Below are positions 30,323 through 39,728 of a DNA stretch of 40,974 nt, piece by piece. The position numbers were made by a program, and so were the translations under genes. Positions within the stretch are counted from its first letter, which is position 1. Each line of letters opens with the position of its first letter. A model generated the notes under the pieces. It was not told where the DNA came from and did not search any database. It was given only the letters and a program-made list of their open reading frames with translations. This DNA comes from an uncultured Rivibacter sp. (GTDB lineage: Bacteria > Pseudomonadota > Gammaproteobacteria > Burkholderiales > Burkholderiaceae). Where the stretch lies: contig CAMLNA010000023.1 in assembly GCA_946481025.1 (NCBI GenBank), forward strand, positions 1 through 40,974. Direction: 5' to 3'.

Positions 30323-30341
30323 ATGCCATCATCCACGGCAT
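30323..30341. promoter_or_regulatory. Possible LysR operator
   Basis: ATGCC, 9 bases, GGCAT: a LysR-type interrupted palindrome placed between the divergent genes and reaching the LysR start codon (30340), with GATATATG just upstream. It may serve for autoregulation. No binding evidence. Confidence 0.35.
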
Positions 30342-31278
30342 GAATCTCAGGGCGCTGGATCTCAACCTCCTCGTGGTGCTGCAGGCGGTGCTCGAAGAAG
30401 GGCACGTCACCCGCGCGGCCCGGCGGCTGGCGTTGTCGCAGCCGGCCACGAGCAGCGCACTCGAGCGTTGCCGGCACGTGTTCCGCGACCCCCTCATCGA
30501 ACGCGTGGGCGCGACGATGCGGCTCACCCCGAAGGGGCAGTCGCTGCGCGCTCCGCTGGCACAGGCCCTGCAGGCCGTGCGCGAGGTCGTCGACGCGCGG
30601 CCGGCGGACCTTTCCCGGCTGAAGCAGACGGTGCGCATCGCGACGGCCGACCAGCCGGGCGTGCTGCTGCTGGCGCAACTGCTGCCGCAGCTGGCTCGGA
30701 CGGCTCCGCTCGTCGACCTGGTGGTGCTGCCGTGGCGTGGCGCGGCCGAAGCGCTGCAGCGGCTCGAAAGCGGCGAAGCCGACCTGGCGGTGTCGGTGTT
30801 CCCGGTGCTCGGACCGCAGTTCCGCCGCACGGAGCTGCTCCAGGAACGCTACGTCGTGGCCATGCGGGCAGGCCACCCGGCCGCACGGCGCTTCAGCCTG
30901 CAGAAGTGGCTGGCATTCCCCCATGTGCTGGTGTCTGGCCAGGGCGACACGCGCGGTCCGCTCGACGAGGCGCTTGCCGAGCAGGGGCTCTTGCGGCGCG
31001 TCGGCGCGGTGGTGCCGACCTTCCTGATGGTCGAGCCCTTGCTGCAGGCCTGCGACCTGATCGCCATGCTGCCCGAGCGCTGCCTTTCGCCCGCAGGCAG
31101 GTCGGGCCTGGCTGTCTTCGAGCCGCCGCTCGCCGTGCCGGGTTTTGCGTTGCACCTCGCCACGCACGCCCGCAAGGACGGCGACGCGGCGGTGCAGCAC
31201 GTGGCCGCGCTGGTGCAGGCCTGCCTGCGCGACGCGGCACGGCCGTCACGGCGCAAGCCGCGTCGCCCCGCGGGTTGA
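30340..31278 (+). CDS. LysR family transcriptional regulator
   Basis: A 312-residue LysR protein. The winged helix-turn-helix is at about 3-62 (LRALDLNLLVVLQAVLEEGH, then TRAARRLALSQPATSSALER and FRDPLIER), typical of the NodD-like branch. The effector domain covers about 90-295 (VRIATADQPGVLLLAQLLPQ and FPHVLVSGQGD). The ATG at 30340 fits the family start; an in-frame ATG at 30313 is less likely. It is divergent from the epimerase-like gene with 95 bases between, so that gene is its probable target. The effector is unknown. The C-terminus ends in a basic tail (RPSRRKPRRPAG). Confidence 0.93.
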   Translation: MNLRALDLNLLVVLQAVLEEGHVTRAARRLALSQPATSSALERCRHVFRDPLIERVGATMRLTPKGQSLRAPLAQALQAVREVVDARPADLSRLKQTVRIATADQPGVLLLAQLLPQLARTAPLVDLVVLPWRGAAEALQRLESGEADLAVSVFPVLGPQFRRTELLQERYVVAMRAGHPAARRFSLQKWLAFPHVLVSGQGDTRGPLDEALAEQGLLRRVGAVVPTFLMVEPLLQACDLIAMLPERCLSPAGRSGLAVFEPPLAVPGFALHLATHARKDGDAAVQHVAALVQACLRDAARPSRRKPRRPAG

Positions 31279-31309
31279 CCGCCCATGGCATGCATGCCAG
31301 CATCGCCGC

Positions 31310-31858
31310 ATGGCAAACAAAGCGAAGGCGCTCGCCCACCACTGGATCGTCGTACCCGACACGCCGGCCGAGATCGAACGCGTGGCGCGCCAGTGCCGCA
31401 AGCTGGTCACCAGGCGCGCCCTCATGGCCGCCGGCGTGGCCGCCGTGCCGGTGCCCGGCATCGACTGGCTCACCGACATCGGCGTGCTGGCCAAGTTGCT
31501 GCCCGAGATCAACGAAGCCTTCGGGCTCACGCCCGAGCAGGTGGAACGGCTGGCACCGCACAAGCGGGTCCATGCCTACAAGGCCATCAGCGCCGTCGGC
31601 GGCCTGGTGGTGGGGCGCATGGTCACCCGCGAGCTCGTCATGAAGCTGCTCAAGCTGGTGGGCGTGCGCCTCACCACCCAGCAGGCTGCCAAGTACGTGC
31701 CCATCGCCGGCCAGGCTGTGTCGGCCGCCCTCACGTTCTCGGCGCTCAAGCTGGTGTGCGAGCAGCACATCAAGCAATGCATGGAAGTCGCCACCGTGCT
31801 GATGGCGCTGCCACCGCCCAGCATGCCCGCCGACGTGGTGGGCGAAGCGACCCACTGA
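31310..31858 (+). CDS. Unrecognised 182-residue protein with hydrophobic helices
   Basis: I do not recognise this protein with confidence. It begins MANKAKALAHHWIVVPDTPA, then RALMAAGVAAVPVPGIDWLT and LLPEINEAFGLTPEQVERL. A glycine-rich hydrophobic stretch AISAVGGLVVGRMVTRELVM and a last one VPIAGQAVSAALTFSALKL follow. The P-x-PG-D start and the G-rich helices recall the membrane-associated part of DUF697/IRG-like proteins, a weak resemblance. Base use is like the neighbours. The ATG at 31310 is 31 bases past the LysR stop; no clear Shine-Dalgarno sequence. The GlsB-type gene follows after 43 bases, so they may be cotranscribed. Confidence 0.75.
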   Translation: MANKAKALAHHWIVVPDTPAEIERVARQCRKLVTRRALMAAGVAAVPVPGIDWLTDIGVLAKLLPEINEAFGLTPEQVERLAPHKRVHAYKAISAVGGLVVGRMVTRELVMKLLKLVGVRLTTQQAAKYVPIAGQAVSAALTFSALKLVCEQHIKQCMEVATVLMALPPPSMPADVVGEATH

Positions 31859-31901
31859 CGCTTTACTGGCTTTCTTCAACTGCCGCGAAAGGACGCGCGT
31901 C

Positions 31902-32156
31902 ATGACCTATGTGTGGATGGCCCTCATCGGATTCGTCGTGGGCCTCATCGCCCGCGCCGTCATGCCCGGCACGCAGAGCATGGGCCTCATCCTGACCAGC
32001 CTGCTGGGCATTGCAGGTTCCTTCATCGCCGGCTTCCTCGGGCAGGCCGTCGGCTTCTATGCGCCGGGCCAGCCGGTCGGGTTCATCGCGTCGGTCGTGG
32101 GTGCGTTGATCCTGCTGTTCGTGGTGGGGCTGGTGAAAAAGGGCTCCTCGAACTAG
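31902..32156 (+). CDS. GlsB/YeaQ/YmgE family membrane protein
   Basis: An 84-residue protein with three hydrophobic segments and the pattern of the GlsB/YeaQ/YmgE (transglycosylase-associated) family: IGFVVGLIARAVMPG, MGLILTSLLGIAGSFIAGF and GFIASVVGALILLFVVG with a short basic tail. These are small inner-membrane proteins often induced by stress; molecular role unknown. The name transglycosylase-associated is historic and does not show enzyme activity. AAAGGA is about 10 bases upstream of the ATG. The A2M gene follows after 70 bases with its own probable promoter. Confidence 0.9.
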   Translation: MTYVWMALIGFVVGLIARAVMPGTQSMGLILTSLLGIAGSFIAGFLGQAVGFYAPGQPVGFIASVVGALILLFVVGLVKKGSSN

Positions 32157-32192
32157 GGACGGCCAGCGGGCGCGACCCGCATACCCCTCTGC

Positions 32193-32198
32193 CACAAT
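32193..32198 (+). promoter_or_regulatory. Possible -10 of the A2M-pbpC operon
   Basis: CACAAT followed by CCCGCCG, 28 bases before the ATG. No clear -35. The same style is seen at 5818, 20038 and 39709. Confidence 0.35.
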
Positions 32199-32226
32199 CC
32201 CGCCGACCTAACCGTGGGGGGCATGC

Positions 32227-35200
32227 ATGGCAGAGGGCAGCAACGTCGTTCGCAAGCGTTGGATCGGGGTCGCCGCCGGTGCGCTGATCGCAGCGGCCGC
32301 AGGCGCCGGCCTGTGGTGGTGGCAGCAGGAGCGTCCGTCCTCGGACGCTGGCGGCACCATCGCGACGGACCCGAACACGCCGTTCTCCGCGCTCGAGTGC
32401 AAGCCCCGCCTGCTCGACGACCGCCCCGCGCTGGCGGTCGTGTTCTCGCAGCCGGTCGACCGCAAGCAGAACCTGTCCGAGGTGATGCGCGTGGCCGATC
32501 TCGGCCCGGTGTCCGGCGCCGCCGAAGCCTCCGCCGAAAGCGCCGCAGGCACGACGAGCGCGCCCAAGGTCGCTGCGGGCGGTTCAGCGCCCGAAGGCAA
32601 GCTGCTGCAAGGCGCCTGGGTCGTGGGTGACAACCCCCGCGTCGTCTACTTCCCGTATATCCAGCCCCAGCGCAAGTTCCGCATCGACGTGAGCGCCGAG
32701 CTGCGCGCGTCCGATGGCCGCAAGCTCACGGCTGCGCGCACGTGCGAGCTGGCCAGTGAAGCCATGCCGCCGTCGTTCTACTTCGCCAGCCGGGGCACGG
32801 TGCTGCCCGCCGGGCAGAACGGCGGGCTGCCCATCGTCACGGTCAACGTGCCGGAGGTGGACCTGCAGTTCCTCAAGATCGAGCCCGCCGAGATGGCGCG
32901 CTTCCTCGAGCGCGTGGCCGGCTCCCGCAAGCCGGCCGCCGAGCCGGAAGAAGAAGGCGAGGAGGGCTACGAAGGCGAGTACGGCTATTCGCAGAACCGC
33001 CAGCTCAAGGGTGTGGTCAACGGCTGGGAGCTCGACCAGCTGCGCCAGTCCTCGCGCAGCGTCTACCTCGGCCGCTACACCACCGAGGAGACGCCCAACA
33101 AGCGGCGCGTCACCTTCATCCCGGTCGAGACCATCAAGGAACTGCAGGAGCCCGGCGTCTACATCGCGGTGATGGGCCAGCCCGGCCGCTTCACCAACGA
33201 CTACCAGGTCACCTACTTCTACGTCAGCGACATCGGCGTGCAGGCGCGCCGCTACAGCAAGTCGCTCGATGCCTTTGCCACCTCGCTCAAGACGGGCGAT
33301 GCGCTGGGCAGCGTGAGCTTCGAGCTGCTCGACGAAGACGCCCGCTCGCTCGCCAAGGCGCAGGGCGACGGCGAAGGCCACGCCAGCTTCGCCAGCGTGC
33401 CCGATGCCGCTTCGCTGCTGGTGGCACGGCGCGGCGAGGGCGCCAAGGCCGAGATGAGCGTGATCGTGCTGCGCGAGCCGGGGCTGGACCTGTCGGAGTT
33501 CGACATCGGCGGCCACCTGTCGCGCAACACCAAGCTGTTCGCCTACGCCGGGCGCGACCTCTACCGCCCGGGCGAACAATACGAGCTGTCGGTGCTGGTG
33601 CGCGACCCGGACGGCAAGCCGGTGGCGCCGTTGCCGGTGACCGCCACGCTCAAGCGCCCCGACGGCCGCACGGTGAGCACCCAGACCTGGCGGCCGGACG
33701 ACAAGCTGCCCGGCTACCTGCAGAAGACCGTGTCGCTGCCGGCCGATGCGCAAACCGGCAGCTGGCAGATGGAGCTGCGCGCCGACCCCGGCGCGAAGAA
33801 GCCCGATGCGGTGTGGAAGTTCCAGGTCGAGGAGTTCCTGCCCGAGCGCATGAAGCTCGAGCTCAAGACCGCCAAGCCGGCGCTGATGGCCGGCGACGAC
33901 TTCCAGGTGCAGGTGAAGGGCGACTACCTCTTCGGCGCGCCGGCGGCCGGCAACCGCCTGCTCGTGTCTGCCGCCACCGAACGCCAGCGCTTCGCGCTGC
34001 CCCAGCAGTGGCCGGGTTTCGTGTTCGGCGACTTCGCCGACGACGACAGGAAGAAGCGCGAGGAGGTGAGCGACGAGAACCTCGACGAAGAAGGCGAAGC
34101 CACCGTGCACCTGCCGGTGGCCACGCAGGGCGCGCGCTCGCCGATGCTCGTGCGCGGCAGCTTCAGCCTGCTCGAGTCGGGCGGGCGGCCGGTGGTGCGC
34201 TCCATCGAGCGCGTGGTGTGGCCGGCCGGCAAGCTGCTCGCCGTGCGGCCGCTGTTCGACCGTGACGTCGCGCGCGAGGACGGCAAGGCCGAGTTCGAGC
34301 TCATCCGCGTGGGCATCGACGGCAAGCCTGTGCAGCTGCCGAGCGTGCCGCTGCGCCTGGTGCGCGAGGACCGCCAGTACTACTGGCGCTTCGACGACCA
34401 GAAGGGCTGGCATTCGGGCTACACCGAAACCGACGAGATGATCGAGTCGGGCGCCGTGGCCATGACCGGTGCGCGCACCAAGCTCAGCCTGCCGGTGCGC
34501 TGGGGCCGCTACCGCCTCGAGGTCGACGACCCCGAGACCGGGCAGCAGCTGCGCTACCGCTTCCATGCCGGCTGGGGCGCACAGCAAGCCGAAGACGTGG
34601 GCAACCGGCCCGACCGGGTGCAGCTCAAGCTGGCCAAGGCCCCCCTGGTGGCCGGCGAAAAGGCCGAGCTCACCATCACGCCGCCGCACGACGGCACCGC
34701 GCTCGTCACGGTCGAAGGCGACAGGCTGCTGTGGAGCAGCCGCATCAGCGTGAAGGCCACCGGCACCACGGTGAGCATTCCCGTGGAGGCCGCCTGGGCG
34801 CGCCACGACCTGTACGTGGGCGTGACGGCCTTCCGCCCCGGCAGCCAGGGCGACCGTGTGACGCCGGCGCGTGCCGTGGGCCTCGCGCACCTGCCGCTGG
34901 CCCGCGGCGACCGGCAGCTCAAGCTCGCCATCACCGCGCCGGCCAAGGTGCTGCCGGAGAAGCGTTCGGTGGTCAAGGTGAAGGCCGAAGGGGCAGGGGC
35001 CGCAGGCGCGCTCGTCACTCTGTCGGCGGTGGACGTGGGCATCCTCAACATCACCCGCTACAAGAGCCCCGATGCCTTCGACTTCTTCTTCGGCAAGCAC
35101 CGCTATGCGCCCGAGCTGCTCGACCTGTACGGCAAGCTCATGGAGAAGATGGACGGCGCGCAGGGCAAGCTCAAGTTCGGCGGCGACGCCAAGACGCGCG

Positions 35201-37413
35201 ACAGCAAGAGCCTGCCCAAGAAGGTGAAGCTGGTCGATCTCTTCAGCGGCCCGGTGCGGCTCGACGCGAAGGGCGAGGCCGAGATCCCGCTCGACATTCC
35301 CGACTTCAACGGCACGCTGCGCCTGATGGCGGTGGTGGCCTCGCCCGACAAATACGGCAAGGCCGATGCCGAGATGGTGGCGGCTGCGCCGCTGGTGGCC
35401 GAGCTGGCGACGCCGCGTTTCATCTCGCCGGGAGACGCTGCCACCATCGCGCTCGACGTCACCAACCTGAGCGGCTCGCCGCAGGAAGTGAAGGTGCTGC
35501 TCGAAGGGGCAGAGCCGGTGAAGGTGGGCGGTGGCGAGAAGACCTTGGCGCTCAAGCACCAGCAGCGCAGCACGCTGCGCTTTCCGGTCGAGGCGACCGA
35601 CGCCTACGGCCTGGGCCGCCTGCGCCTGCAGGTCACCAGCGCCAGCGGCCTGAAGATCGTGCGCGAGTCCGTGCTGCAGGTGCAGCCCCCGGTGCCCGCG
35701 GAGCGCGACGTGCGCCGGGTGAAGCTCGAGCCCGGCGGCAGCTTCAAGCTGGAGCCGGGCTGGGTCGAGAAGTACTTCAAGGCCTCTGCCACGGTGAGCC
35801 TCACCGTCTCGAACAAGCCGCCGCTCAACGTGAACCGGCTGGTGCAGGGCCTGCTCGACTACCCGTACGGCTGCCTGGAGCAGACCACCAGCGCGGCCTA
35901 TCCGCACGTGTTCATCGATGAAGCAGCGGCCAAGGCGGCCGGCCTCAAGCCGCGCAGCCGCGAGGAGCGCGCGCAGTTCGTCGAAGGCGCCATCGGGCGG
36001 CTGGCCGGCATGCAGAAGGCCAACGGCGGCTTCACGCTCTGGGGCGACGGGCCCTACGAGGTGTGGCTGTCGGCCTATGTGGTGGGCTTCCTGCAGGACG
36101 CGCGCACGCAGGGCTTCACCGTGCCCGAGGGCCTGTACAAGAACGCGCAGGAGTGGCTGCTGCAACAGCTGCAGCAGGCCCCCAACCGCTTCCCCAGCCT
36201 GCCCAGGCCGGTGAAGGCCGACGCGGCCAGCGCCCCGGTGCCCGCCTTCAGCGAGCGCGACTACAACCTCGTGCGCGACAGCCACCAGCGCTTCGCCGAG
36301 CTGGCGCACGTGGGCTACATGCTCGCGCGCGACCAGAAGGCGCCGCTGGCGATGCTGCGCTACCTGCACGATCAGGTGCGCGACCGCGCACGCTCGCCGC
36401 TGCCGCTGGTGCACCTGTCCATCGCCCTCAAGCTCATGGGCGACGAGGCGCGCGCCAAGGTGGCGCTCGACGATGCGATGCAGCGGCCCTACGGCATCCA
36501 CAGCAAGCGCTACGGCTGGAGCGGCGAGTGGCTGGGCGACTACGGCTCGGCCGCGCGCGACCTGGCGATGAGCTATGCGCTGCTGTCGCGTCACGAGGTG
36601 AAGCATCCGCGCCGCGAGAACCTGCTGTTCGACCTGGCCGACCGGCTGGGCGGGCGGCAGTACTACTCCACCCAGGAGCGGCTGTCGCTCTTCCTCGCCG
36701 CGCGTGCGGCCGGCGGCGATGCGAGCGGCGAATGGACGGCGCTGCTCAAGACCGGAGACGCCGGCCAGGCCCTCAGCTCCAGGAGCACCGAGCAGCGCAG
36801 CTTCGACGCGGCCGGCCTGGCCAAGGGCGTTTCGATCGCCAGCCAGCACAAGGACTCGCTGTTCCTCGAAGTGGAGGTCCAGGGTTATCCGGTCAAGCCG
36901 CCCGCGCCCCGGGCCGACGTGATCGAACTCAAGCGCGACTGGTTCGAGCCTGACGGGCGTGCCTGGAGCGGTCGCCCGCTCAAGGTGGGCGACATGCTCA
37001 TCGTGCGGGTGCAGGCGCGCGCCAAGGCCCGCATCGAGGACGCCCTCGTCATCGACCGCGTGCCCGCCGGCTTCGAGATCGACAACCTCAACCTGTCGCA
37101 GGGGCCCAAGGCCGAGGAGTTCAACATCGGCAACGTCAACGTGGCCGAGGCGATGAACGACCCACGCATCAAGCACCGCGAATACCGCGACGACCGCTAC
37201 GTGGCCGCCGCCCGGCTGGAGCCGAACTGGCTCACCGTGTTCTACATGGTGCGGGTGGTGAGCCCGGGCCGCTTCGTGGTGCCGGCGCCGTTTGCCGAAG
37301 ACATGTACCGGCCCGAGCTGCGCGGCGTGGGCGTGCAGGAGGCGGCCATCACGATCAGCGATCCGCGCGGCGCGGCCGTGGCCGCCGACGCGGCTTCGGG
37401 AGTCGCGAGGTAG
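32227..37413 (+). CDS. Membrane-anchored alpha-2-macroglobulin family protein
   Basis: A 1728-residue bacterial alpha-2-macroglobulin (YfhM-like), thought to trap proteases in the periplasm when the wall is breached. A single N-terminal membrane anchor (about 11-30, RKRWIGVAAGALIAAAAG) lacks the lipobox cysteine of E. coli YfhM, so this one is anchored by a helix. A string of macroglobulin domains follows, with an acidic insert (EPEEEGEEGYEGEYG, about 239-253), MG2-type segments near 430 (RDLYRPGEQYELSVLV) and the bait-side region. The thioester motif GCLEQ is intact (Cys1216, Gln1219), followed by the alpha-helical thioester domain (about 1216-1500). pbpC starts three bases after its stop. 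Confidence 0.94.
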   Translation: MAEGSNVVRKRWIGVAAGALIAAAAGAGLWWWQQERPSSDAGGTIATDPNTPFSALECKPRLLDDRPALAVVFSQPVDRKQNLSEVMRVADLGPVSGAAEASAESAAGTTSAPKVAAGGSAPEGKLLQGAWVVGDNPRVVYFPYIQPQRKFRIDVSAELRASDGRKLTAARTCELASEAMPPSFYFASRGTVLPAGQNGGLPIVTVNVPEVDLQFLKIEPAEMARFLERVAGSRKPAAEPEEEGEEGYEGEYGYSQNRQLKGVVNGWELDQLRQSSRSVYLGRYTTEETPNKRRVTFIPVETIKELQEPGVYIAVMGQPGRFTNDYQVTYFYVSDIGVQARRYSKSLDAFATSLKTGDALGSVSFELLDEDARSLAKAQGDGEGHASFASVPDAASLLVARRGEGAKAEMSVIVLREPGLDLSEFDIGGHLSRNTKLFAYAGRDLYRPGEQYELSVLVRDPDGKPVAPLPVTATLKRPDGRTVSTQTWRPDDKLPGYLQKTVSLPADAQTGSWQMELRADPGAKKPDAVWKFQVEEFLPERMKLELKTAKPALMAGDDFQVQVKGDYLFGAPAAGNRLLVSAATERQRFALPQQWPGFVFGDFADDDRKKREEVSDENLDEEGEATVHLPVATQGARSPMLVRGSFSLLESGGRPVVRSIERVVWPAGKLLAVRPLFDRDVAREDGKAEFELIRVGIDGKPVQLPSVPLRLVREDRQYYWRFDDQKGWHSGYTETDEMIESGAVAMTGARTKLSLPVRWGRYRLEVDDPETGQQLRYRFHAGWGAQQAEDVGNRPDRVQLKLAKAPLVAGEKAELTITPPHDGTALVTVEGDRLLWSSRISVKATGTTVSIPVEAAWARHDLYVGVTAFRPGSQGDRVTPARAVGLAHLPLARGDRQLKLAITAPAKVLPEKRSVVKVKAEGAGAAGALVTLSAVDVGILNITRYKSPDAFDFFFGKHRYAPELLDLYGKLMEKMDGAQGKLKFGGDAKTRDSKSLPKKVKLVDLFSGPVRLDAKGEAEIPLDIPDFNGTLRLMAVVASPDKYGKADAEMVAAAPLVAELATPRFISPGDAATIALDVTNLSGSPQEVKVLLEGAEPVKVGGGEKTLALKHQQRSTLRFPVEATDAYGLGRLRLQVTSASGLKIVRESVLQVQPPVPAERDVRRVKLEPGGSFKLEPGWVEKYFKASATVSLTVSNKPPLNVNRLVQGLLDYPYGCLEQTTSAAYPHVFIDEAAAKAAGLKPRSREERAQFVEGAIGRLAGMQKANGGFTLWGDGPYEVWLSAYVVGFLQDARTQGFTVPEGLYKNAQEWLLQQLQQAPNRFPSLPRPVKADAASAPVPAFSERDYNLVRDSHQRFAELAHVGYMLARDQKAPLAMLRYLHDQVRDRARSPLPLVHLSIALKLMGDEARAKVALDDAMQRPYGIHSKRYGWSGEWLGDYGSAARDLAMSYALLSRHEVKHPRRENLLFDLADRLGGRQYYSTQERLSLFLAARAAGGDASGEWTALLKTGDAGQALSSRSTEQRSFDAAGLAKGVSIASQHKDSLFLEVEVQGYPVKPPAPRADVIELKRDWFEPDGRAWSGRPLKVGDMLIVRVQARAKARIEDALVIDRVPAGFEIDNLNLSQGPKAEEFNIGNVNVAEAMNDPRIKHREYRDDRYVAAARLEPNWLTVFYMVRVVSPGRFVVPAPFAEDMYRPELRGVGVQEAAITISDPRGAAVAADAASGVAR

Positions 37414-37416
37414 CCC

Positions 37417-39684
37417 ATGAGCCGGAAGATCGAGCTCGGGCTCGCGGTGCTGCTTCTCGCGGTGCTGCTGCTCGACCTCGCCTTCCCGCCGCCCATTCCG
37501 CCCAGCGACCGGGGCGCCGTGGTGGTGGCGCGCGACGGCACGCCGCTGCGCACCTACACCAGCGCTGACGGCGTGTGGCGCCAGCCGGTCACGCCGGAGC
37601 AGGTGTCGCCGCTGTACCTGCAGGCCCTGCTGGGCTACGAAGACCGCTGGTTCCACTGGCACCCCGGGGTCAACCCGGTGGCGCTGGCGCGCGCCGGGTG
37701 GCAGTGGCATCGCAGCGGGCGCATCGTCTCGGGTGGCTCCACGCTCACCATGCAGGTGGCGCGCATCATCGATCCGCCCGCCGCACGCGAGGCGCGCACG
37801 CTGAGGGTCAAGTTCAGGCAGGTGCTGCGTGCCTTGCAGCTGGAGCTGCGCCTGTCCAAGCGCGAAATTCTCACGCTGTACCTCAACCATGCGCCGATGG
37901 GCGGCATCGTCGAAGGCGTGGAAATGGCCAGCCGCAGCTACCTGGGCAAGTCGTCAGGCACGCTGAGCGAGGCCGAAGCGGCGTTGCTGGCGGCGCTGCC
38001 TCAGGCGCCGTCGCGGCTGCGGCCCGATCGCGCGCCGCTGGCGGCACAGGCCGCGCGCGACAAGGTGCTGGCGCGACTGGCGGCGTTCGGCGTATGGTCG
38101 CCGGCCACGGCAGCCGATGCCCGCATCGAGCGGGTGGCGGTGCAGGCCATCCGCGCGCAGTGGCTCGCGCCGCTGGCCGCCGAGCGGGCCAGGGCGGCGC
38201 AGCGCGGCCGGCGTGGGGCCGTGGTGCACACCACCATCGACGTCGAGCTGCAGGCCACGGTCGAGCGGCAACTGCTCGACCGCGTGAACGCCATGCCCCC
38301 CAAGGTGTCGATGGCCGTGCTGGTGATGGACAACGACACGCTCGACGTGCTGGCCTATGCCGGCTCGGCCGACTTTTCCGACCGCGAGCGCGCCGCTCAC
38401 GTCGACATGGTGCGCGGCGTGCGCTCGCCCGGCTCCACGCTCAAGCCGTTTCTCTATGCGATGGCGCTCGACGAAGGGCTGGTGCATTCGGAAAGCCTGC
38501 TCATCGACGCGCCGCAGTCCTTCTCCGGCTACCAGCCCGGCAACTTCCAGGCCAGCTTCTCGGGCCCGGTGAGCGTGGCCGAGGCGCTGCAGAAGTCGCT
38601 CAACGTGCCGGCGGTGGACCTGCTCGACCGCCTGGGCCCCGCGCGCTTTGCCGCCACGCTGCGCGCCGGCGGGCTGAAGCTGCGCATGGCGCGCGGTGCC
38701 GAGCCGAACCTGAGCCTCATCCTCGGCGGCGCCGGCACCACGCTCGAGGAGCTGGTGGGCGCATACCGCGCGCTGGCGCGCGGCGGCCTCGCAGGGCAGC
38801 CCCGGCTCATGCCCGATGCGCCGCGCGTCGAAACCAGGCTCATGAGCGAGGGGGCCGCGTTCATCGTGCGGGACATCCTCGAAGGTGGCGGCCACCCCGA
38901 CCGCCCCTTTGCCGAGGGCACGCGCCGGCTGGCTTGGAAGACCGGCACCAGCTTCGGTTTCCGCGACGCATGGGCGGTGGGCGTGACCCATCGTCACACG
39001 GTGGGCGTGTGGGTGGGCCGCCCGGACGGCACGCCCAACCCGGGCCACTTCGGCGCCAACACCGCGGCACCGCTGCTGCAGGACATCGTGGCAGGCCTGC
39101 CGGGCGACCGCGAAGCGGCGGTGGCGCGCGTGCCGCCCCCCGGCGTGGGCCCGCTCACCAGCTGCTGGCCGCTCGGGCTGCGCGCCGAATCGACCGCGCC
39201 CGAGCATTGCCTGCAACGTCGCACCGGCTGGGCCCTGCAAGGCGCTGCGCCCCCCACGCTGCCCGACCGCGCACGCAGCGAAGGACTGCTCGTCACCGGG
39301 CTCGCGCACTGCGCCGAAGGCGCCCCGCTGCGCAGCCATGCACGCTGGCCGGTGGCGCTGGAGCCATGGACCAGCGGGCCGTGGGCACCGGCCCGCTGCG
39401 GCGCGGCGGCCGGCGGGACCGCGCTGCGCATCGCGGGGCTCGAGAGCGGCGCAGTGCTCAAGCCCGTGCCCGGCCGGCGAGTCGTGGAGATCGTGGTCAA
39501 CGCACAGGGGCACGAAGCCGGCGGCGAGCGCCTGTACTGGCTGCTCGACGGCACCCAGCAACAGCGCAGCCGCCCGGGCGAAGCGGTGGCCCTGCAACTG
39601 GCGCACAGCGGCGCACACAGCCTCACCGTGCTCGACGAAGGTGGCCGCTACCACCGCATCGAGTTCAGGGTGTCGGGCATCTGA
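37417..39684 (+). CDS. pbpC: Penicillin-binding protein 1C
   Basis: A 755-residue bifunctional wall enzyme. One membrane segment (about 6-22) is followed by the GT51 glycosyltransferase (about 45-215) with Glu75 in GYEDRWF and GGSTLTMQVAR. The transpeptidase (about 275-560) has Ser340 in SPGSTLKPF, SLN in QKSLNVPAV and Lys508 in KTGTS. A C-terminal BiPBP_C domain (about 660-755) ends in YHRIEFRVSG. This set defines PBP1C. The pairing with an A2M gene directly upstream is a known one and suggests wall repair and protease defence act together. GAGG lies before the ATG, within the end of the A2M gene. Confidence 0.95.
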   Translation: MSRKIELGLAVLLLAVLLLDLAFPPPIPPSDRGAVVVARDGTPLRTYTSADGVWRQPVTPEQVSPLYLQALLGYEDRWFHWHPGVNPVALARAGWQWHRSGRIVSGGSTLTMQVARIIDPPAAREARTLRVKFRQVLRALQLELRLSKREILTLYLNHAPMGGIVEGVEMASRSYLGKSSGTLSEAEAALLAALPQAPSRLRPDRAPLAAQAARDKVLARLAAFGVWSPATAADARIERVAVQAIRAQWLAPLAAERARAAQRGRRGAVVHTTIDVELQATVERQLLDRVNAMPPKVSMAVLVMDNDTLDVLAYAGSADFSDRERAAHVDMVRGVRSPGSTLKPFLYAMALDEGLVHSESLLIDAPQSFSGYQPGNFQASFSGPVSVAEALQKSLNVPAVDLLDRLGPARFAATLRAGGLKLRMARGAEPNLSLILGGAGTTLEELVGAYRALARGGLAGQPRLMPDAPRVETRLMSEGAAFIVRDILEGGGHPDRPFAEGTRRLAWKTGTSFGFRDAWAVGVTHRHTVGVWVGRPDGTPNPGHFGANTAAPLLQDIVAGLPGDREAAVARVPPPGVGPLTSCWPLGLRAESTAPEHCLQRRTGWALQGAAPPTLPDRARSEGLLVTGLAHCAEGAPLRSHARWPVALEPWTSGPWAPARCGAAAGGTALRIAGLESGAVLKPVPGRRVVEIVVNAQGHEAGGERLYWLLDGTQQQRSRPGEAVALQLAHSGAHSLTVLDEGGRYHRIEFRVSGI

Positions 39685-39708
39685 AGCCGGCACCGCCGCC
39701 CGCACGGC

Positions 39709-39714
39709 TACAAT
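39709..39714 (+). promoter_or_regulatory. -10 element of the tRNA genes
   Basis: TACAAT followed by the GC-rich discriminator CCGGGC, 14 bases before tRNA-Pro. A GC-rich discriminator is usual in stringently controlled stable RNA promoters. No clear -35. Confidence 0.5.
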
Positions 39715-39728
39715 CCGGGCGTCCTCGT

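Noticed and set aside
32584..37890. A 1768-codon open frame on the minus strand opposite the A2M gene
   Set aside because: Same shadow effect; the A2M frame has recognisable motifs and the opposite frame has none.
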